Of a stretch of DNA of 64,000 bases, positions 33,950-41,274 are shown piece by piece. The notes beneath the pieces were generated by a model. The model worked only from the letters and a program-made list of their open reading frames with translations. It had not been told where the DNA came from and did not search any database. Positions within the stretch are counted from its first letter, which is position 1. Every line of letters begins with the position of its first letter. Position numbers and translations under genes: made by a program. The stretch is from CAWANF01 sp963783355. GTDB lineage: Bacteria > Bacteroidota > Rhodothermia > Balneolales > DATFMH01. The stretch spans positions 1 through 64,000 of the forward strand of contig CAWANF010000015.1 of NCBI GenBank assembly GCA_963783355.1. The letters are read 5' to 3'.

Positions 33950-34678
33950 TTAACCAGCATATCGATAAACAATATTCGGGTCGGGTTGAATCAGTTTGTG
34001 ATCTTTTTCAGGGTAATTCATCCTCATAAGAAAATCTTTCATTACGTTGATTCTGGCCGACTTTTTATCATCCGCATTTACAATATACCACGGTGCTGTA
34101 GCTGTATGAGTCCGGGCAAACATTTCGTCACGGGCTTCTGAATAAGCATCCCAGTAATCCAGCGCTTTTTTATCCAGGGGGCTGATTTTCCATTGGGTCA
34201 AAGGGCTTTCTTTACGCTCCTCTAGTCGCTTTTTCTGCTCATCCTTGCTGATATCAAGGTAATACTTAAAATAAATGAGCCCGGAATTATGCAATAATTG
34301 TTCAAAATAGACGACTTCGTCGATAAATGTCTCATATTGTTTATCGGTACAGAAACCCATCACTTTTTCTACCCCTGCCCGGTTATACCAGCTTCTGTTG
34401 AATAAAACCAGTTCACCGCCCGATGGCAAATGAGGAACATAACGCTGAAAATACCATGAGTTCACATCATGATCGGAAGGCTTTCCCAATGCAACAACGC
34501 GGGTCTCACGCGGACTCATATACTGAACAAAACGCTTTATTGTTCCGTCTTTGCCCGCGGCATCACGCCCCTCAAACAAGATGAATACTTTCAGGTTCTT
34601 ATCAATAACATCTTTTTGCAGCTTAACAAGTTCAATCTGCAACGCTTTCAGAGTTTTCTTGTATTCTTTTTTATCCAT
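33950..34678 (-). CDS. ppk2: Polyphosphate kinase 2
   Basis: A 242-residue PPK2-family enzyme using polyphosphate to phosphorylate nucleotides (class I-type single domain). Walker A is FILFEGRDAAGKDGTIKRF (residues about 27-45). The lid and Walker B motifs are LFNRSWYNRAGVEKVMGFC and YLDISKDEQKKRLEERK. DRxR-like basic residues are in place. It recycles NDP or NMP with polyP. Storage of polyP would complement the PHA storage genes at the right end. Class (NDP or NMP) is not decided. Confidence 0.92.
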   Translation of the reverse strand: MDKKEYKKTLKALQIELVKLQKDVIDKNLKVFILFEGRDAAGKDGTIKRFVQYMSPRETRVVALGKPSDHDVNSWYFQRYVPHLPSGGELVLFNRSWYNRAGVEKVMGFCTDKQYETFIDEVVYFEQLLHNSGLIYFKYYLDISKDEQKKRLEERKESPLTQWKISPLDKKALDYWDAYSEARDEMFARTHTATAPWYIVNADDKKSARINVMKDFLMRMNYPEKDHKLIQPDPNIVYRYAG

Positions 34679-34806
34679 TGGTCGAATTGTTTTGTACGAA
34701 TTTTAATATATAAACGGATAAACAAACCAGAAATTGGTTTGAATAGTATTACGGATAATCTATAAAAAATGATTCGGTAAGGAACCATTAAAAATACCAT
34801 ATCTCA

Positions 34807-34923
34807 TCCCGACAGAAATATCCGAAATCGGGACATCCAAAAAATACATTCCCTGGTTTACTTCAATTTTCATTAGGGGGAGCCCCCTCGTTGATGTGTA
34901 CTTGGAGTACAGGTTATCATCAA
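34807..34923 (+). promoter_or_regulatory. Structured leader region before first DUF4382 lipoprotein
   Basis: Three possible hairpins precede the gene at 34963: TCCCGA/TCGGGA (34807-34812 with 34828-34833); GGGGG/CCCCC with a tight AG turn (34876-34887, more stably GGGG-GAGC-CCCC); and a two-step stem, TTGATG (34891-34896) with CATCAA (34918-34923) enclosing TGTACT-TGG-AGTACA (34897-34911). The last has 12 paired positions and one 6-base bulge. The G-run word ATTAGGGGG also has a partial counterpart before the second DUF4382 gene. It does not match a riboswitch class that I recognise. Confidence 0.4.
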
Positions 34924-34962
34924 TAAGCAAACTTATTTAATCATACAAAAGGAGATACAACA

Positions 34963-35781
34963 ATGAGAAAGTTGACCTCTACATTACTATTACCTCTAAT
35001 ACTATTATTGATATCATTAACGGCATGTAATAAAAGTCACGATAAATCGACGGTAAATATTAAAATGACCGACTCGCCGGCCTCGTTTAGTGCCCTGCTC
35101 GTAAACGTTGACCGGGTTGATATTCACAAAAGCGGTGCCAGTGAAAATAATGGATGGGAAACCATCGAAGATCAGCCTATCCAGGTAAATATTATGAATC
35201 TCACCAATGGACAGGCCAAATTATTGGGAAGCAACCAAATCGCTTCCGGTAATTATGATATGATTCGACTTATTCTCGGAACCGGGAATAAAATTGTACT
35301 TGGAGGAACCGAATACGCGCTTACCGTTCCAAGCGGAGCACAGACGGGGATCAAAATTCATACTAATTTAAGTGTGAATGGCGGTGAAACATCCAACATC
35401 TTATTGGATTTTAACGCCTCACAATCCATTCAACTGACTGGAAATCTTAATTATATACTGAACCCGGTAATCAGTGTCGTAAACCCGAACACAGATGGAA
35501 ACATAAAAGGAAGCGTGGATCCTGCTTTGGCAAAAGCAGCCATCATCGCATCCAACGATCAGGATACAACCGCATCCTATGCCGATACCACTTCCGGTAA
35601 ATTTACACTGGTTGGTTTGAAGGCGGGAACTTACACCGTTCAATTCTTTTCCAATTCATCGGCATACAACGATACTACCGTAAACAACATACAGGTTAAT
35701 GCCGGTTCAGATACCGAAATGGGTACCATAAAATTATCCCATAACACATCCGGTAGTACCACATTTAAAAATTTCAATTAA
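34963..35781 (+). CDS. DUF4382 lipoprotein (copy 1)
   Basis: A 272-residue lipoprotein. The signal ends in a lipobox, LLISLTAC (Cys near residue 22). The N-terminal DUF4382 domain (about 30-170) shows VNIKMTDSPASFSALLVNVDRVDIHKSG, VNIMNLTNGQAKLLGSN, YDMIRLILGTGN and ILLDFNASQSI. The C-terminal 90 residues (IKGSVDPALAKAAIIASN, then KFTLVGLKAGTYTVQFF) look like a carboxypeptidase-regulatory/transthyretin-like beta domain. An AAAGGAG precedes the ATG. Function of DUF4382 is unknown; surface or periplasmic location is inferred from the lipobox. It is a tandem paralogue of the next gene. Confidence 0.88.
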   Translation: MRKLTSTLLLPLILLLISLTACNKSHDKSTVNIKMTDSPASFSALLVNVDRVDIHKSGASENNGWETIEDQPIQVNIMNLTNGQAKLLGSNQIASGNYDMIRLILGTGNKIVLGGTEYALTVPSGAQTGIKIHTNLSVNGGETSNILLDFNASQSIQLTGNLNYILNPVISVVNPNTDGNIKGSVDPALAKAAIIASNDQDTTASYADTTSGKFTLVGLKAGTYTVQFFSNSSAYNDTTVNNIQVNAGSDTEMGTIKLSHNTSGSTTFKNFN

Positions 35782-35783
35782 TC

Positions 35784-35823
35784 ATTGGGGGGGACCCATA
35801 TGATCATGTGTATTAAAGCTGAC
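35784..35823 (+). other. Leader with G-run before second DUF4382 gene
   Basis: The intergenic segment begins ATTGGGGGGGACCC and contains ATATGATCAT. It echoes the ATTAGGGGGAGCCCC...GATGTGTA order before copy 1 and suggests the upstream region was duplicated with the gene. TGGG/CCCA can pair. The structure is weaker than that of copy 1. Confidence 0.25.
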
Positions 35824-35863
35824 TGTAATTCTACATACAATTAATTACTCAAAAGGAGACGAA

Positions 35864-36697
35864 ATGTATTTTATAAAAAAGGTTCTCTGCAAAATGGGTG
35901 AGAACCAATTATTATTATTATTAATCATAGGCGGCACGTTCCTGTTCCAGGCTTGTAACACGAATAGCAATGCAAACAGCAATGGAAAAGGAACCGTAAC
36001 CGCCAGCATGACTGACAGTCCGGGTACTTTCACAGCATTAAATGTCCAGGTCGTGCGGATAGAAGCACACAAGACCAGTGTCAGTGACTCAACATCAGGC
36101 TGGGTTACGATTTGTGACTCTACTGTAAATGTGAATATCATGGATTTAACCAATGGTAAAACACACTTACTCGGAAGCAATAATATTGATGCCGGTACTT
36201 ACGATCAGATTCGTATGGTTCTCGGAACAAACAATACGGTTACCATGGGTGGGATGACTTATCCCATAACGATTCCCAGCGGAACTCAAACGGGTATTAA
36301 AATTAATACCAACATGACTATTAACCCGGGCGAAAACTTCAACTTGCTGCTTGATTTTAATGCAGCACAATCCGTTCATATGACCGGTAATGGCAAATTT
36401 ATGCTGAAACCAGTGATTCATGCCGTTGAAGTTCAGACACAGGGCGATTTATCCGGTACCATTTTACCGGCATCTGCGAAACCTGTCGTTTATGCCATAA
36501 ACGGACAAGACACCGTTTCCAGTGCATTCGCCGATACATCGACCGGGGCATTTAAGATTGTCGGACTGACTGCGGACACTTACAATATTGCTTTCCACAC
36601 AAATTCAACAGCTTACCGGGATACAACGGTTGCCGGTGTTCAGATTAATGCCGGAAGCGAAACAAAACTTGGAACGATAAATTTTCCCGCAAAATAA
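35864..36697 (+). CDS. DUF4382 lipoprotein (copy 2)
   Basis: A 277-residue paralogue of the preceding gene with the same architecture. The signal ends in FLFQAC (Cys near residue 27). The DUF4382 domain has VTASMTDSPGTFTALNVQVVRIEAHK, VNIMDLTNGKTHLLGSNNIDAGTYDQIRMVLGTNN and NLLLDFNAAQSVHMTG. The C-terminal beta domain has LSGTILPASAKPVVYAINGQD and FKIVGLTADTYNIAFH. AAAAGGAG precedes the ATG. The two genes lie 82 bp apart and end at a shared terminator, so they form one unit or a duplicated pair. Confidence 0.88.
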   Translation: MYFIKKVLCKMGENQLLLLLIIGGTFLFQACNTNSNANSNGKGTVTASMTDSPGTFTALNVQVVRIEAHKTSVSDSTSGWVTICDSTVNVNIMDLTNGKTHLLGSNNIDAGTYDQIRMVLGTNNTVTMGGMTYPITIPSGTQTGIKINTNMTINPGENFNLLLDFNAAQSVHMTGNGKFMLKPVIHAVEVQTQGDLSGTILPASAKPVVYAINGQDTVSSAFADTSTGAFKIVGLTADTYNIAFHTNSTAYRDTTVAGVQINAGSETKLGTINFPAK

Positions 36698-36747
36698 TAG
36701 ATGATAGAAATTCCGTAGTAACGACGGAAAACCCCAAGCAGAATAAG

Positions 36748-36776
36748 AAGGCCCGGAATTTATTTCGGGCCTTTTT
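36748..36776 (+). terminator. Rho-independent terminator after DUF4382 pair
   Basis: AAGGCCCG pairs with CGGGCCTT around GAATTTATTT, followed by TTTT. A smaller hairpin TTCCGT/ACGGAA (36711-36729) lies just before it. It separates the lipoprotein genes from the his promoter. Confidence 0.9.
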
Positions 36777-36825
36777 GTATTGAAACAAACGAATATTGTT
36801 TTATTGTTATGAAATAAAAAAATGC

Positions 36826-36854
36826 ATGACAAATATTTTTGTTTATTGTATATT
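36826..36854 (+). promoter_or_regulatory. Sigma-70-like promoter of the his operon
   Basis: ATGACA (36826-36831) and TATATT (36849-36854) are each one base from the -35 and -10 consensus and are separated by exactly 17 bp. Transcription would start near 36861, about 45 bases before the His leader peptide. The overlapping TATATTTTG also resembles the Bacteroidota -7 element. Confidence 0.6.
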
Positions 36855-36906
36855 TTGCATCGTGAAGAAACAAAACGACATATTGCAAAATTTGACTGTA
36901 TCTAAC

Positions 36907-36969
36907 ATGGTGATCTCTACTCATCATCATCACCATCATGCCCATCATTTCCACCATCCGGTTCATTAA
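36907..36969 (+). CDS. hisL: Histidine operon leader peptide
   Basis: A 20-codon ORF, ATG 36907 to TAA 36967-36969, too short for usual gene calling. It encodes MVIST, six His, Ala, two His, Phe, two His, Pro, Val and His: 11 histidines in 20 residues, mostly CAT codons. It lies about 98 bp before hisG and about 45 bases after a promoter. This is the layout of his attenuators: ribosome stalling at His codons when charged tRNA-His is scarce lets transcription continue into the operon. An in-frame GTG at 36862 could extend it by 15 residues, but it lies at the predicted transcript start. No Shine-Dalgarno is evident. Confidence 0.85.
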   Translation: MVISTHHHHHHAHHFHHPVH

Positions 36970-37011
36970 TTCTTTTTCCCCCAAAGCTCTTTACCGGAAC
37001 CCACTTTTTTT
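36957..37011 (+). terminator. Candidate his attenuator terminator and rival pairings
   Basis: TCCGGT (36957-36962) can pair with ACCGGA (36993-36998); one register over, GGTTC (36960-36964) pairs with GAACC (36997-37001). Seven T follow (37005-37011). An inner AAAG/CTTT stem shortens the loop. Upstream, ATGGTG (36907-36912) can pair with CACCAT at 36931-36936 or at 36952-36957, so exclusive structures exist over the His codons. The stems are short, so the precise attenuator fold is uncertain. Confidence 0.45.
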
Positions 37012-37067
37012 CTTCAAATCATTTTTGTCCTATTTTCTTATTTATAAACTCTTAAATATTTACTCTC

Positions 37068-37934
37068 GTGGAAACTGAATCATTACGTATTGCAATTCAA
37101 AAAAATGGCCGTCTTACCGACAAATCAATAAATTTACTTGAAAATATCGGGTTGCGTTTCGACAATTACCGAAACAGCCTGATGGTTAAATGTCGCAATT
37201 TTGATGTTGAAATTCTGTTAATCCGGGATGACGACATTCCTGAATATGTTCAGGACGGTGTATGCGATATCGGTATTGTAGGAGCGAATGTAACCGCCGA
37301 AAAAGGCGCTGACGTCACTATCCTTAAAGATTTAGACTATGGACATTGCCGCCTCTCACTGGCCGCTCCCAAATCATCACCTATTAAAAAAGTAGCGGAT
37401 TTCCAGGGTAAAACGGTGGCTACCAGTTATCCAAACCTGACCCAACAGTTTTTTAAAAAGCAGGGTATCGAAGCCCGTACTATTGTCATTTCCGGGGCGG
37501 TGGAAATAACCCCAACACTGAATGTAGCTGACGCCATTTGCGACCTGGTATCTTCAGGAAGCACTTTAAGGGCAAATGGACTGGTTGAATTGGAATCAAT
37601 ATTCCATTCCGAGACCCAGTTAATTCAAACCAACAAACCTCTTCCACAAGTCAAACTGGACTTAATTAATAAATTCCTGATTCGCATCGAAGGCAGCCAG
37701 ACCGCGGAACGCAGCCGTTACATTATGATGAATGCGCCAAAATCTTCGATAGATGAAATCACTAAAATTATTCCATCGTTAAAATCTCCGACTATTCTAC
37801 CGTTAGCCGAAACGGATCAGATTGCTATTCACTCAGTCATCCCGATAAAAGCATTCTGGGACGTTATGGAAAAGCTTAAAGAAGCAGGTGCCACCGGAAT
37901 TGTTATTTTACCTATTGAAAACATGATTATTTAA
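37068..37934 (+). CDS. hisG: ATP phosphoribosyltransferase (long form)
   Basis: A 288-residue enzyme catalysing the first committed step of histidine synthesis (PRPP + ATP). Its length with a C-terminal ACT-like regulatory domain (about 215-288, SIDEITKIIPSLKSPTILPL to GATGIVILPIENMII) marks the long hexameric form, feedback-inhibited by His and independent of HisZ. Catalytic domain motifs are LRIAIQKNGRLTDKS, DIGIVGANVTAEKG, and the PRPP loop NVADAICDLVSSGSTLRANGL. The start is a GTG. It is the first structural gene behind the His-rich leader. Confidence 0.96.
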   Translation: METESLRIAIQKNGRLTDKSINLLENIGLRFDNYRNSLMVKCRNFDVEILLIRDDDIPEYVQDGVCDIGIVGANVTAEKGADVTILKDLDYGHCRLSLAAPKSSPIKKVADFQGKTVATSYPNLTQQFFKKQGIEARTIVISGAVEITPTLNVADAICDLVSSGSTLRANGLVELESIFHSETQLIQTNKPLPQVKLDLINKFLIRIEGSQTAERSRYIMMNAPKSSIDEITKIIPSLKSPTILPLAETDQIAIHSVIPIKAFWDVMEKLKEAGATGIVILPIENMII

Positions 37935-37948
37935 GGACTATAACGAAT

Positions 37949-39253
37949 ATGAAAACGTATCAATATTCAAAACTGTCTAAAGAAAACATTTTAACTTTGT
38001 GTGAAAGGCCCCGTATCGATTTTGATTCTATATTCAATACGGTCGGACCTATACTCGAAGAAGTACGTTTGAATGGTGATGAGGCGATAAAATATTATAA
38101 TAAAAAGTTCGATGGTGTGGAGCTCGAGTCTATAGTTGAAACACCCGATGCTGCAGCCGCCGAAAAAATCGATCCGGTTGTCAAAGAAGCATTCGAAACC
38201 GCTTATCAAAATATTTCCAATTTTCATCTCGCTCAGTTACCGAAAGATCTGTATGTAGAAACAATGCCAGGAATTTCATGCCGGCGAACAGCCCGCCCTA
38301 TCGAACGGGTTGGACTTTATGTTCCGGGCGGCTCAGCCATTCTGCCTTCCACTGCTTTGATGCTGGCCATTCCTGCAAAGATAGCGGGCTGCAGGGAAAT
38401 CGTTTTGGCGACACCGCCTAAAAAAGACGGCAGCATCCCGATGGAAATTCATTTTATCGCGCATCTTACAGGTGTGACTAAAATCCTGAAAGCGGGTGGT
38501 GCCCAGGCTATAGCTGCAATGGCATATGGAACGGAATCGGTGCCCAAAGTCGATAAAATTCTTGGACCGGGGAATCAATATGTTACCGCAGCCAAAATGT
38601 TGTTACAAAACAGTGAAGCGGGCATCAGTATTGATATGCCGGCCGGACCCTCCGAAGTGCTCGTTATTGCCGACCACCAGGCAAATCCCGTATTTGTTGC
38701 GGCCGATTTACTCTCGCAGGCAGAACACGGTCCGGACAGCCAGGTTGTCTTGGTCGCTTTAGACGGATTCGACACCGGGGAAGTGCAAAATGAAATCAAG
38801 CGGCAGGCTGAAAAATTACCTCGCCAGGCGATCGCCGAAAAAGCGTTGGAGCATAGCTATATTGTTGAAGTATCGAACATGGAAGAAGCCATCACTTTTT
38901 CGAATACATACGCTCCCGAACACCTGATCATAAACGTTGAAAAAGCCGGTTCTTATGTCGATTATATCCTGAATGCCGGTTCGGTATTCCTCGGACCGTG
39001 GTCGCCCGAAAGTGTTGGGGATTACGCATCCGGAACAAACCACACGCTTCCGACCTATGGTTTTGCCCGAAATTACAGTGGTGTTTCATTAAATTCGTAC
39101 ATTAAATTCATAACGGTTCAGGAACTGAATGAAGAAGGGTTGCGGGCTATCGGGAAAACGGTGATGACTATGGCAGAAGTCGAGCAGCTGGATGCCCACA
39201 AAAATGCCGTCGATTATCGCTTGAAAAATATCTATGAAACAGAATCAAAATAG
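37949..39253 (+). CDS. hisD: Histidinol dehydrogenase
   Basis: A 434-residue zinc- and NAD-dependent enzyme carrying out the last two oxidations from histidinol to histidine. Signatures: RPIERVGLYVPGGSAILPSTALMLAIPAK, KILGPGNQYVTAAK, MPAGPSEVLVIAD, zinc-site SQAEHGPDSQ, the catalytic base region SNTYAPEHLII, and VGDYASGTNHTLPTYGFAR. It lies 14 bp after hisG. Confidence 0.97.
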   Translation: MKTYQYSKLSKENILTLCERPRIDFDSIFNTVGPILEEVRLNGDEAIKYYNKKFDGVELESIVETPDAAAAEKIDPVVKEAFETAYQNISNFHLAQLPKDLYVETMPGISCRRTARPIERVGLYVPGGSAILPSTALMLAIPAKIAGCREIVLATPPKKDGSIPMEIHFIAHLTGVTKILKAGGAQAIAAMAYGTESVPKVDKILGPGNQYVTAAKMLLQNSEAGISIDMPAGPSEVLVIADHQANPVFVAADLLSQAEHGPDSQVVLVALDGFDTGEVQNEIKRQAEKLPRQAIAEKALEHSYIVEVSNMEEAITFSNTYAPEHLIINVEKAGSYVDYILNAGSVFLGPWSPESVGDYASGTNHTLPTYGFARNYSGVSLNSYIKFITVQELNEEGLRAIGKTVMTMAEVEQLDAHKNAVDYRLKNIYETESK

Positions 39254-39269
39254 GGAAGCACTGACGGAT

Positions 39270-40331
39270 ATGAAAAAGAACGATTTTATCCTTGAAGATT
39301 TAGTGCGGCCGAATATCCTCCGACTGACGCCTTACCGCTGCGCCCGTGACGATTATGAAAGCGGCATTTTGCTCGATGCCAACGAGAACAGCCTGGGGGC
39401 TGCCATCCCGGATGATGACGAACTGAACCGGTATCCATCCCCCTATCAAAATGAACTGAAGGCTGAAATTGGTAAGTTTCGGGGTGTTGAACCATCGCAG
39501 GTTTTTGTAGGAGTGGGAAGCGATGAAGTCATCGATCTTCTGATACGCATTTTCTGCCGGCCGGGAACCGACGCTATCATTATCACACCACCGACTTACG
39601 GTATGTATAAAGTTGCAGCTGCGGTTAATGATGTGGAAGTGATCAATGTCCCTTTGACAGAAGATTTTCAATTGCGTCCAGAGGAAATTCTGGAAGCAGC
39701 CAATGATAAAACAAGGATATTGTTCCTCTGTTCACCCAATAATCCGACCGCCAACGACCTCAAAAAAGAGGATATCTTATATTTAATTGAACATTTTAAC
39801 GGAATTGTGGTCGTTGACGAAGCTTACATCGATTTCAGCAAGAGTGACAGTTTCGCCACTCTCACAATGGAATATCCCAATCTTGTTGTGGCCCAAACGA
39901 TGTCCAAATCATTCGGACTGGCCGGAATCCGTTTGGGAATAGGTATTGCCTCTGCTCCGATCATTCAGATCATGATGAAAGTGAAAGCCCCTTATAACAT
40001 CAATAAGCTTACGTCAAAAATGGCAATTGAAGCTTTCGCTCATCTCGGGGATATAAAAACGAAAATCGACCAAATTATCACCGAAAGAGATCGGGTGGTA
40101 AAGGAATTAGAAACCATTTCAGCTGTGCAACGGATTTTCCCAAGCGATGCAAATTTCATCCTGTTTCGCATCGAAAATGCTTATCATCTTTATAAAGAAA
40201 TTGCGGAGTCGGGCGTAGTCGTACGGTATCGGGGTAATGAAATCCATTGTGAAAATACATTGCGCATGACCATTGGCACACCGGCCGAAAATGATGCATT
40301 CCTAAAACGCTTACGAAATCTTACATCGTGA
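39270..40331 (+). CDS. hisC: Histidinol-phosphate aminotransferase
   Basis: About 353 residues, a PLP fold type I aminotransferase converting imidazole-acetol phosphate to histidinol phosphate. The ATG at 39270 (KKNDFILEDLVRPNILRLTPY) matches the family N-terminus; an in-frame ATG at 39234 would overlap hisD. The PLP Lys lies in AQTMSKSFGLAGIRLG. Other residues are LDANENSLG, NNPTAN and VVDEAYIDFS. Its TGA overlaps the hisB start (GTGA). Confidence 0.95.
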   Translation: MKKNDFILEDLVRPNILRLTPYRCARDDYESGILLDANENSLGAAIPDDDELNRYPSPYQNELKAEIGKFRGVEPSQVFVGVGSDEVIDLLIRIFCRPGTDAIIITPPTYGMYKVAAAVNDVEVINVPLTEDFQLRPEEILEAANDKTRILFLCSPNNPTANDLKKEDILYLIEHFNGIVVVDEAYIDFSKSDSFATLTMEYPNLVVAQTMSKSFGLAGIRLGIGIASAPIIQIMMKVKAPYNINKLTSKMAIEAFAHLGDIKTKIDQIITERDRVVKELETISAVQRIFPSDANFILFRIENAYHLYKEIAESGVVVRYRGNEIHCENTLRMTIGTPAENDAFLKRLRNLTS

Positions 40332-41221
40332 ATATCAGAATTGACTATACTGCATTAACCCCGGATAACAAAGAATTTATTTTCCGTACTGGAACACTGA
40401 CCGCTTTACGACGGCTTCAGGATCATGGGTTTAATATTTTTCTTGAGAACGAAGAGCTCAATGAGAGTCAACAAAACGTATTAGATCAGGAAGAAATTCA
40501 GCTTCATATCATTGGAAGCCAGAATACCGAATATTCGGTGAATACGGATTCTCAAAATCTTCAATTGATAAATAGTGAGAGAAAGGTCTTAAAATCGTCC
40601 CCCGATTGGAGTACTATCGTTCATCAATTATTATTCCCGGATAGAACAGCTGCCGTCAAAAGAACCACTAAAGAAACCGATATTTCGGTGGAACTAAATC
40701 TCGATGGTGATGGCAAATCGGACATAGAAACCGGTATTGGATTTTTTGATCATATGCTGGATCAAATTGCCAAACACGGACTGATTGATCTCCGGGTCCG
40801 TTGCAAAGGTGATTTGGACATCGACGAACATCATACGATTGAAGATGTGGCTATTGCTTTGGGACAGGCTATTACAAAGGCGCTCGGAGACAAGAAAGGT
40901 ATTGAACGATATGGCTTTGTTTTGCCTATGGATGAATCTCAATCCACAATCGCAATGGATTTATCCGGGCGTCCATTCCTTGTCTTTAATGGAACATTTA
41001 CCAGAGAGTATGTTGGTGAATTTCCTACCGAAATGACCGAGCATTTTTTCTATTCTCTCGCGATGAACCTGAACGCCACCCTGCATATATCCGTTGTTGG
41101 AAGTAATGATCACCATAAAATTGAAGCATGTTTTAAGGGTTTTGCCAGAACTTTGCGGCAATGTGTTTACCGGAATGAACGGAACATGGGCCGAATTCCC
41201 AGCTCGAAAGGGGTCTTATAG
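40328..41221 (+). CDS. hisB: Imidazoleglycerol-phosphate dehydratase with degenerate N-terminal domain
   Basis: 297 residues. Residues about 106-297 form a complete IGPD domain: RTTKETDISVELNLDGDG, ETGIGFFDHMLDQIAKHG, the manganese motif DEHHTIEDVAIALGQA, and NDHHKIEACFKGFARTLRQ. The first ~105 residues are foreign to monofunctional HisB. They recall a shrunken HAD phosphatase domain (TALRRLQDHGFNIFLENEELNE), but the DxDGT motif of bifunctional HisB is not present; only IDYTAL remains near residue 5. So dehydratase function is secure, while histidinol-phosphatase activity is unlikely. GTG start overlapping hisC. Confidence 0.93.
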   Translation: MNIRIDYTALTPDNKEFIFRTGTLTALRRLQDHGFNIFLENEELNESQQNVLDQEEIQLHIIGSQNTEYSVNTDSQNLQLINSERKVLKSSPDWSTIVHQLLFPDRTAAVKRTTKETDISVELNLDGDGKSDIETGIGFFDHMLDQIAKHGLIDLRVRCKGDLDIDEHHTIEDVAIALGQAITKALGDKKGIERYGFVLPMDESQSTIAMDLSGRPFLVFNGTFTREYVGEFPTEMTEHFFYSLAMNLNATLHISVVGSNDHHKIEACFKGFARTLRQCVYRNERNMGRIPSSKGVL

Positions 41222-41274
41222 ACGAATCGGTAAGCAAGATTATGAATAATTTTAATTCAAAACGATGTTGATTT

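Noticed and set aside
36760..36984. Minus-strand Met-rich 74-codon ORF
   Set aside because: Its Met run is the complement of the CAT codons of the His leader peptide; it is a shadow of hisL.
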